From NCBI GenBank assembly GCA_017628435.1, contig JAGBZE010000027.1, forward strand, positions 1-19,184: 19,184 bases of DNA, read 5' to 3'. Shown here piece after piece: positions 14,314 to 19,184 of the stretch. This DNA is from Akkermansia sp. (GTDB lineage Bacteria; Verrucomicrobiota; Verrucomicrobiia; Verrucomicrobiales; Akkermansiaceae). Position 1 is the first letter of the stretch, and each line of letters opens with the position of its first letter. The notes under the pieces were generated by a model. The model did no database searches and was not told the DNA's origin. It saw only the letters and a list, made by a program, of their open reading frames with translations. The position numbers were made by a program, and so were the translations under genes.

Positions 14314-16044
14314 TTACTTCTTGGCTTTTTCGCGTTCGATGAGGGGGATGGTCACGCCAGTATCCATGATGACCTTACCTTCGTTGCCGATATTACCCCA
14401 GGTGATGTCCTGGAGTTCCTCGAACTCCTGAGCCATTTCGTCCAGCACGGACATGGGGGTGGGGCAGGCGATGACGCGTACGCAGTCGCAGCCCAGTCGC
14501 TCGGAGAGGTTGCGGCAGATTTCCCAGTCGGACATAGAGTTGCCAATGGGCTCGATAGCCTTGTTGAGACGCTGGATGCGGCCTGCCACGTTAATCATGG
14601 TACCGTATTTCTCAGCAAAGGTGACACCGGGCAGTACAACGTCTGCAGCCTTGGTGGTGGCGTTTTCGCTGTGGTGCACCACGAGCAGGTACTCAAGGCC
14701 TGCAAGGTCTTCGGCGGTGAAGCCGGCTTCCTCGGTCAGGTCTTCGCCCAGCACAATCATGAAGCGAATGCTGTTGTTGCGCACACCGCGGCGGATGTTG
14801 GCCAGGCCGGCACCCGTCTTGCCGAGCACAAGCTTGGCACCGTTGGTATTCGGGTTGCGGTCATCGCTTACCAGCAGACCGTCGTTCTCGCCCTTGCGGG
14901 GAACCACATCGAGCTTGGTGATGCCCAGCTGCTTGGAGAGGGCACGCACCATGTAGAGCTCTTCATTGGTCATGCGGGCAGAGCAAATCATGGCCGTCTC
15001 GGAGGGGGCCATGCGGTGCAGCTGTTCAACTACCATGTTGAAGGTGGCATCCCACGTGGAGGGACGCTGAGTAGCACCGGCATCAGTCCTCACCAGCGGG
15101 GTGGTAATGCGGGTATCAGCGTTGATGAACTTGTAGTTAAGACGGTGGTCATCGGGCATCCAGCAGCTGTTCACGGCGTCGTTCTGGCGCGGGGTGATGC
15201 GGTATACCTGCTGCTCGCGGGTCCAGATGTTGATGTTGGTGCCGGTGCCGCAGTTCACATCGATAGTGGGTGTGCTCTTCAGGAACCACACACGCATCTT
15301 GAATCGGAAATCCTTGCTGGTCATGGCACCTACGGGGCAGATATCCACCACGTTCATGGAGTAGTTGCTGTCCAGCTGGGTGCCGGGGTAGCAGGCAATG
15401 GCATTGTGCGTGCCACGGCCAACCACGCCGAGGCAGTCCTGGCCGGCGATTTCCTTCATGAAGCGCACGCAGCGGCGGCAGAGCACGCAGCGCTCCTGGT
15501 CCAGATTCACGCGCGGGCCGATGGAGAGGTTCTTGCCCTTCTTGGTCTTCTCCTCGGTGAAACGGTGGGTGCCGCTGCCGTAGTCGGTGGTGTATTCCTG
15601 CAGTTTGCATTCACCGGCCTGGTCGCAGATGGGGCAGTCCAGCGGGTGGTTGGAAAGCAGGAACTCCAGCACGCCACGGCGGGCTTCTTCAGTGAGCTTG
15701 CCGGTGGTGCGGATGCCCATGTTCTCGGCCACGGTGTTGGCGCAGGCAATGATGGCGCGGGGCATCCAACTGATGGGCAGGTAGCCATCGTCGCCATACT
15801 GCGGGGTGGTGCCGGGGGCCTGGCGCGGGGGCATGCCCTGTTCTACAAGGCACATGCGGCAGGAACCGACAACGGAAAGCTTGGGGTGGTAGCAGAAGCA
15901 GGGTACATGCGCGCCCACGGAGTTGCAGGCGTCAGCAATGCGCGTTCCCTTGGGGAAGCGGTACCATTTGCCGTTAATCTGGACGTTCACCTTGCCTTCA
16001 GCGGCGGCGGCGTCTTTCGGCAGAATTGCGGGGGGTGTACTCAT
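14314..16044 (-). CDS. nuoG: NADH-quinone oxidoreductase subunit G (short form)
   Basis: Encodes 576 residues, short compared with E. coli NuoG (about 900), because the C-terminal molybdopterin-type domain is reduced. The [2Fe-2S] cluster N1b is bound by C51 (CFCYHP), C62, C65 (SCRMC) and probably C101 (IACANT). The gap from C65 to C101 is about 22 residues longer than in many homologues. The His-Cys [4Fe-4S] site is H133, C137, C140, C146 (NHPLDCPICDQAGEC). The next [4Fe-4S] site is C186, C189, C192, C236 (DICPVGA). The extra N7 cluster motif of E. coli or Thermus is not seen. It belongs to the NADH-oxidising arm with nuoE and nuoF, which lie directly upstream (15 nt gap). Confidence 0.95.
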   Translation of the reverse strand: MSTPPAILPKDAAAAEGKVNVQINGKWYRFPKGTRIADACNSVGAHVPCFCYHPKLSVVGSCRMCLVEQGMPPRQAPGTTPQYGDDGYLPISWMPRAIIACANTVAENMGIRTTGKLTEEARRGVLEFLLSNHPLDCPICDQAGECKLQEYTTDYGSGTHRFTEEKTKKGKNLSIGPRVNLDQERCVLCRRCVRFMKEIAGQDCLGVVGRGTHNAIACYPGTQLDSNYSMNVVDICPVGAMTSKDFRFKMRVWFLKSTPTIDVNCGTGTNINIWTREQQVYRITPRQNDAVNSCWMPDDHRLNYKFINADTRITTPLVRTDAGATQRPSTWDATFNMVVEQLHRMAPSETAMICSARMTNEELYMVRALSKQLGITKLDVVPRKGENDGLLVSDDRNPNTNGAKLVLGKTGAGLANIRRGVRNNSIRFMIVLGEDLTEEAGFTAEDLAGLEYLLVVHHSENATTKAADVVLPGVTFAEKYGTMINVAGRIQRLNKAIEPIGNSMSDWEICRNLSERLGCDCVRVIACPTPMSVLDEMAQEFEELQDITWGNIGNEGKVIMDTGVTIPLIEREKAKK

Positions 16045-16059
16045 TGTTTCAGAAAAAGT

Positions 16060-17469
16060 TTAGTCTTCACGGGTGAGGAACTTGCGGGCCTCCTTAGCCT
16101 CGGGGGAGTGCGGCTTGAGGGCGTTGATGGGCTTGGTAAGCGCCAGGAACTCCTCACGGAACTTGGTGACAAATGCCTGGGTGGGCCAGGAGCATGCTTC
16201 GCCGAAGGCGCAGACGGTGCGTCCGCAGATGTTGTCGGCCACGCTCTTGAGCAGATCCACATCCTCCGGAGCGCCCTTGCCTTCGCAGATACGGGTGGAA
16301 AGCTTGAGCATCCAGGGGTTGCCTTCGCGGCAGGGGGAGCACTGGCCGCAGGATTCCCAGGCGTAGAAACGGTTCAGGTTGTTCAGCATCTTGGGCATGC
16401 TGCGGCTGTCGTCCATCACGATGATACCGCCTGAGCCGCTCATGGAACCGTGCTGGGCAATGCTGTCCAGATCCAGCGGCACGTCAAAGATGCTCATGGC
16501 GCGCACGGAGCCATCGCTGTTGCGGCCCTTCAGCACCTCATCGCAGCGCATCACCTTGGCAGATGCACCACCGGGAATGATGGCCTTGAACTTGCGGCCG
16601 CGCTTGGGGCCACCGCACACATCGTACAGCAGTTCGCCAAAGGTCATGGAGCCGGAGATGATTTCGTAGTAGCCCGGGCGCTTCACGTCACCGGACACAC
16701 CGATGATACGAGTGCCGGGGGAGCGCTGGGCGCCCTCAGCGGCGTAGGCCTCGCCACCGCGCATGAGCACCTGGCGTACCTGGCACAGGGACTCCACATT
16801 GTTCACGATGGTGGGGCAGCCATACAGACCAATGGCAGCCGGGAAGAAGGGGGGCTTGATGCGCGGGTACGGGCGCAGACCTTCAATGGAGTTGATAAGA
16901 CCGGTTTCCTCACCGCAGATGTAGGCGCCGGCGCCACGGTGCAGGATGATCTTCAGGTCGTAGCCCTTGCCCAGAATGTTCTTGCCCAGGAAGCCGGCTT
17001 CCTCTGCCTCGGCCAGAGCCTTCTGCATAATCTTGGCGGCTTCTGGGAATTCCTCACGCATGTAGATGACACCGAAGTGAGCCTGCACGGCGTAGCAGGC
17101 AATAATCATGCCTTCAATGAGCTGGTGCGGGTCCTGGTGCACCACAAAGCGGTCCTTGAAGGTGCCGGGTTCAGATTCGTCGCAGTTGCAGACCACATAC
17201 ACGGGCTTGGTATTGCCCTTGGGAATGAAGGTCCACTTCACGCCGGTGGGGAAACCTGCACCGCCGCGGCCACGCAGTCCGCTCTTCTTCACCTCCTCGG
17301 TGACGGCGGCGGGGTCCATCTCCATGGCTTTCTTCAGGGTCTCGTAACCGCCATCCTTGATGAAGCACTGGATGGAGGGATCATACCCCTTGCGGTCTAT
17401 ATTGCGGAAAATACGGCGGGTTTCGCGCGGATGCGGTTCCTTGCCGGGCTTGTAAATGATTTCGCTCAT
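16060..17469 (-). CDS. nuoF: NADH-quinone oxidoreductase subunit F (FMN and NADH binding)
   Basis: Encodes 469 residues of the catalytic entry subunit that oxidises NADH with FMN and hands electrons to cluster N3. The NADH/FMN glycine-rich blocks are present: RGRGGAGFPTGVKW at 66-79, NCDESEPGTFKDR at 95-107 and GAGAYICGEETGLINSIEG at 179-197. The N3 [4Fe-4S] ligands are C374, C377, C380 (ESCGQCSPCREG) and C420 (TVCAFGEA). The length is somewhat above the usual 420-450, mainly at the two ends. It lies 16 nt behind nuoE and 15 nt before nuoG. Confidence 0.97.
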   Translation of the reverse strand: MSEIIYKPGKEPHPRETRRIFRNIDRKGYDPSIQCFIKDGGYETLKKAMEMDPAAVTEEVKKSGLRGRGGAGFPTGVKWTFIPKGNTKPVYVVCNCDESEPGTFKDRFVVHQDPHQLIEGMIIACYAVQAHFGVIYMREEFPEAAKIMQKALAEAEEAGFLGKNILGKGYDLKIILHRGAGAYICGEETGLINSIEGLRPYPRIKPPFFPAAIGLYGCPTIVNNVESLCQVRQVLMRGGEAYAAEGAQRSPGTRIIGVSGDVKRPGYYEIISGSMTFGELLYDVCGGPKRGRKFKAIIPGGASAKVMRCDEVLKGRNSDGSVRAMSIFDVPLDLDSIAQHGSMSGSGGIIVMDDSRSMPKMLNNLNRFYAWESCGQCSPCREGNPWMLKLSTRICEGKGAPEDVDLLKSVADNICGRTVCAFGEACSWPTQAFVTKFREEFLALTKPINALKPHSPEAKEARKFLTRED

Positions 17470-17485
17470 GGTTCGCTAAAGGGGG

Positions 17486-18067
17486 TTACTTCTTAGGCTG
17501 GTGCTTGGCGATAATCTCGTCAATCTTTTTGGTGGTCACCTGGGAGTACAAAACCTCGTTGACCATCACATTCGGGCCGAAACCGCAGTTGGCCAGGCAT
17601 TCCACCGGCTCAACGCTGAACAGACCATCCGGGCTCACCAGCATGGGTTCCTCGTCGCTCATGTCAGCGTAGTTCACGCCAATCTTCTCGCAGATGTAAG
17701 GGATGAGTTCCTCGCCGCCGGAAAGAGAGCAGGCGATGGTGCGGCACACGCGGAAGTGGTACTTGCCGGGGCACATGGTGTGAATGCCGGGGTAGAAGGT
17801 GACAATGCCGGCCACGTGGATGGGCGTGCTCTTGCACATCTCGGCAATCCAGGGCATGGCATCGGCGCAGATGTAGCCGAACTTCTCCTGCACCAGGTGG
17901 ATGATGGGCAGCACGGCGGACTGTTCCTTGCCTTCCGGGTACTGAGCCACCAGGGCCTTGGCTTCCTTCACCAGGCTGGGGGTTACCTTGAATTTCGGGA
18001 AATGCTGCTCACCGGGGGACGGCTTGGCCGTCGTGATGGCATCAATCGCGTTGGGGGTATCGGACAT
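17486..18067 (-). CDS. nuoE: NADH-quinone oxidoreductase subunit E (2Fe-2S)
   Basis: Encodes 193 residues of the thioredoxin-like [2Fe-2S] subunit that binds cluster N1a beside NuoF. The ligands are C108 and C113 (CRTIAC) and C157 and C161 (CLANC). The helical N-terminal part (about 30-85) and the FYPGIHTM block at 91-98 (usually FYxxF) fit the family. Residues 1-25 are an extra, probably disordered, leader. It starts 37 nt after the nuoD stop codon, the longest gap in this operon, which is AT-rich but shows no clear promoter or ribosome-binding motif. Confidence 0.96.
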   Translation of the reverse strand: MSDTPNAIDAITTAKPSPGEQHFPKFKVTPSLVKEAKALVAQYPEGKEQSAVLPIIHLVQEKFGYICADAMPWIAEMCKSTPIHVAGIVTFYPGIHTMCPGKYHFRVCRTIACSLSGGEELIPYICEKIGVNYADMSDEEPMLVSPDGLFSVEPVECLANCGFGPNVMVNEVLYSQVTTKKIDEIIAKHQPKK

Positions 18068-18104
18068 GATAAGTTCTTTCGTTGTCAGAGAGTTTAAAAT
18101 TGGA

Positions 18105-19184
18105 TTAACGGTCGCATTCGCCCTGCACGAAGTCGAAGGAGCCCAGAATGGCGCCTACGTCGCTCACCAGGTGGCCCGGCAGCAGCTCGGGCAGGATGGA
18201 GAGTGTGCAGTAAGAGGGGCTGCGCATCTTCAGACGGTTGGCAATGCCGCCGCCCTGGGAGTCCAGGAAGAAGCCGAGCTCACCCTTCGGGTTTTCTGCG
18301 GCAAAGTATACCTGGCCGGCCGGGGCGTTCACGCATTCGGTGGTCACCATGAACTGGCGGATGAGTTCCTCGATGCCCTGCATGGCGTCTGCCTTCTTCG
18401 GCAGAATACCCTTGTCCAGCTGCACCCAGATGGGGCCGCCCGGCATGGTGGCAATCACCTGGCGGATGATGCGTACGGACTGGCGGATTTCTTCCATGCG
18501 TACCTGGAAGCGGGCGTAGCAGTCGCCTTCCTCTGCCACCGGTACATCAAATTCGTATTTCTCGTAACCCAGGTAGGGGTTGGTCTTGCGCAGGTCGCGG
18601 CAAACACCGCTGGCGCGCAGGTTGTTACCGGTCATGCCATTCTGCAGGGCCATCTCCTTGGTGATGACACCCACGCCAACAAGGGGGTCGATGAAAATCT
18701 TATTGTGCAGCAGCAGCTTCTCCATTTCATCCACGGTGCGCATGGCGCTGTCACAGAAGTCGAGAATCTGTTTCTCGATGCCCTTGGGCAGGTCGCGGGT
18801 CATGCCGCCGATACGGGTGTAGCTGGAGGTGAAGCGGGCACCGCAAATCTGTTCGTACAGGTTATGTACACGTTCCTTTTCCTCGAAGGCGTAAAGGAAG
18901 GCGGTCATGGCGCCGGTGTCCATGGCGTACACGCCCGTGCCCAGGAAGCAGGAGGAAATGCGGGAAAGCTCACAGCACAGTACGCGGATGGCCTGGCCAC
19001 GCTCCGGCAGCTCCCAGCCGAGCAGTTTTTCCACTGCACAGGCGTAGGCGATGTTGTTGCTCATCGGGGCGAGGTAGTCCATGCGGTCTGTGTAGGTCAC
19101 AAACTGGTTGTAATGGCAGTTCTCGGCAATCTTCTCCATGCCGCGGTGCAGATAACCAATCACCGGGTCGCAGGATACAATCTC
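18105..19184 (-). CDS. nuoD: NADH-quinone oxidoreductase subunit D, N-terminus cut by window edge
   Basis: The last 359 codons of nuoD are visible and the frame stays open to the window end. The first visible residues EIVSCDPVIGYLHRGMEK match the conserved region that in NuoD follows HPSTHG, so about 40-60 N-terminal residues are missing. NuoD is the hydrogenase-like 49-kDa subunit that forms the quinone pocket with NuoB and NuoH. The TDRMDYL block holds the tyrosine that in my alignment equals the quinone-contacting Tyr of Thermus Nqo4. RIGGMTRDLP and the C-terminal DVGAILGSFDFVQGECDR are typical. The GTG at 19161-19163 is an internal valine, not the start. Whether nuoC is fused, as in E. 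coli, cannot be seen; fusion is unlikely given the layout but not excluded. Confidence 0.96.
   Translation of the reverse strand, partial: EIVSCDPVIGYLHRGMEKIAENCHYNQFVTYTDRMDYLAPMSNNIAYACAVEKLLGWELPERGQAIRVLCCELSRISSCFLGTGVYAMDTGAMTAFLYAFEEKERVHNLYEQICGARFTSSYTRIGGMTRDLPKGIEKQILDFCDSAMRTVDEMEKLLLHNKIFIDPLVGVGVITKEMALQNGMTGNNLRASGVCRDLRKTNPYLGYEKYEFDVPVAEEGDCYARFQVRMEEIRQSVRIIRQVIATMPGGPIWVQLDKGILPKKADAMQGIEELIRQFMVTTECVNAPAGQVYFAAENPKGELGFFLDSQGGGIANRLKMRSPSYCTLSILPELLPGHLVSDVGAILGSFDFVQGECDR

Noticed and set aside
12149..14431. Very long open frame (760 codons) on the + strand, and similar + strand frames at 14299-16434, 4027-5325, 16450-17496, 10328-11416, 9167-10213, 5325-6404 and 8036-9079
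   Set aside because: Each is antisense to a confidently recognised - strand gene, and the long ones run across several such genes. The translations are rich in His, Gly, Glu and Ala, as expected for reverse-strand shadows of GC-rich genes, and show no family motif.
19161..19163. GTG as the nuoD start
   Set aside because: The frame continues upstream to the window edge with EIVSCDP, which matches the conserved NuoD sequence, so this codon is an internal valine.

Overview
The window is about 58% GC by eye and looks like a bacterial chromosome. At the left edge is the 3' part of a 5S rRNA gene on the + strand, the end of an rRNA operon. Every protein gene I can support lies on the - strand. My best guess at the lineage is Verrucomicrobiota (Akkermansia-like), at low to moderate confidence. 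It rests on protein style (a paired M29 aminopeptidase, divergent Nuo membrane subunits, a nuo order that ends at nuoN) and not on a database match.

Layout from left to right: (1) 1-98, 5S rRNA 3' part, then a strong 16-bp hairpin terminator (102-138). (2) 139-554, a gene-free convergent region full of short perfect hairpins. One array of four hairpins, each followed by ATTTCG, faces the rRNA side. Another array of three hairpins, each followed on the - strand by GTTTTCA, faces the recombinase gene. (3) 555-1466, a Xer-type tyrosine recombinase. (4) 1484-1506, a terminator. (5) 1532-2191, a small lipoprotein with its own promoter. (6) 2243-6437, a close-packed set transcribed leftward: aroB, two paralogous M29-type aminopeptidases, and a membrane-anchored metallophosphoesterase. 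(7) 6533-6561, a hairpin that closes the nuo operon. (8) 6587-19184, nuoD (cut by the window edge), E, F, G, H, I, J, K, L, M and N in canonical order with short gaps, encoding most of respiratory complex I. nuoA-C and the operon promoter should lie beyond the right edge.

Together nuoE-F-G form the NADH-oxidising arm, nuoD and nuoI lead electrons to quinone at nuoH, and nuoJ-K-L-M-N pump protons. Iron-sulfur, FMN and most proton-channel residues are intact. Exceptions are a 46-residue insertion in the quinone-side loop of NuoH, a long Cys-containing periplasmic loop in NuoJ, and loss of the usual TM8 lysine in NuoM.

Two features stand out as possibly under-described. First, none of the 16 visible start codons has a Shine-Dalgarno-like motif, and two genes have a sigma70-like -10 box exactly 6 nt before the ATG, which would give leaderless mRNAs. 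Second, the convergent rRNA/xer region carries two opposed hairpin arrays of different sequence families, each oriented like a tandem terminator for the gene it follows.
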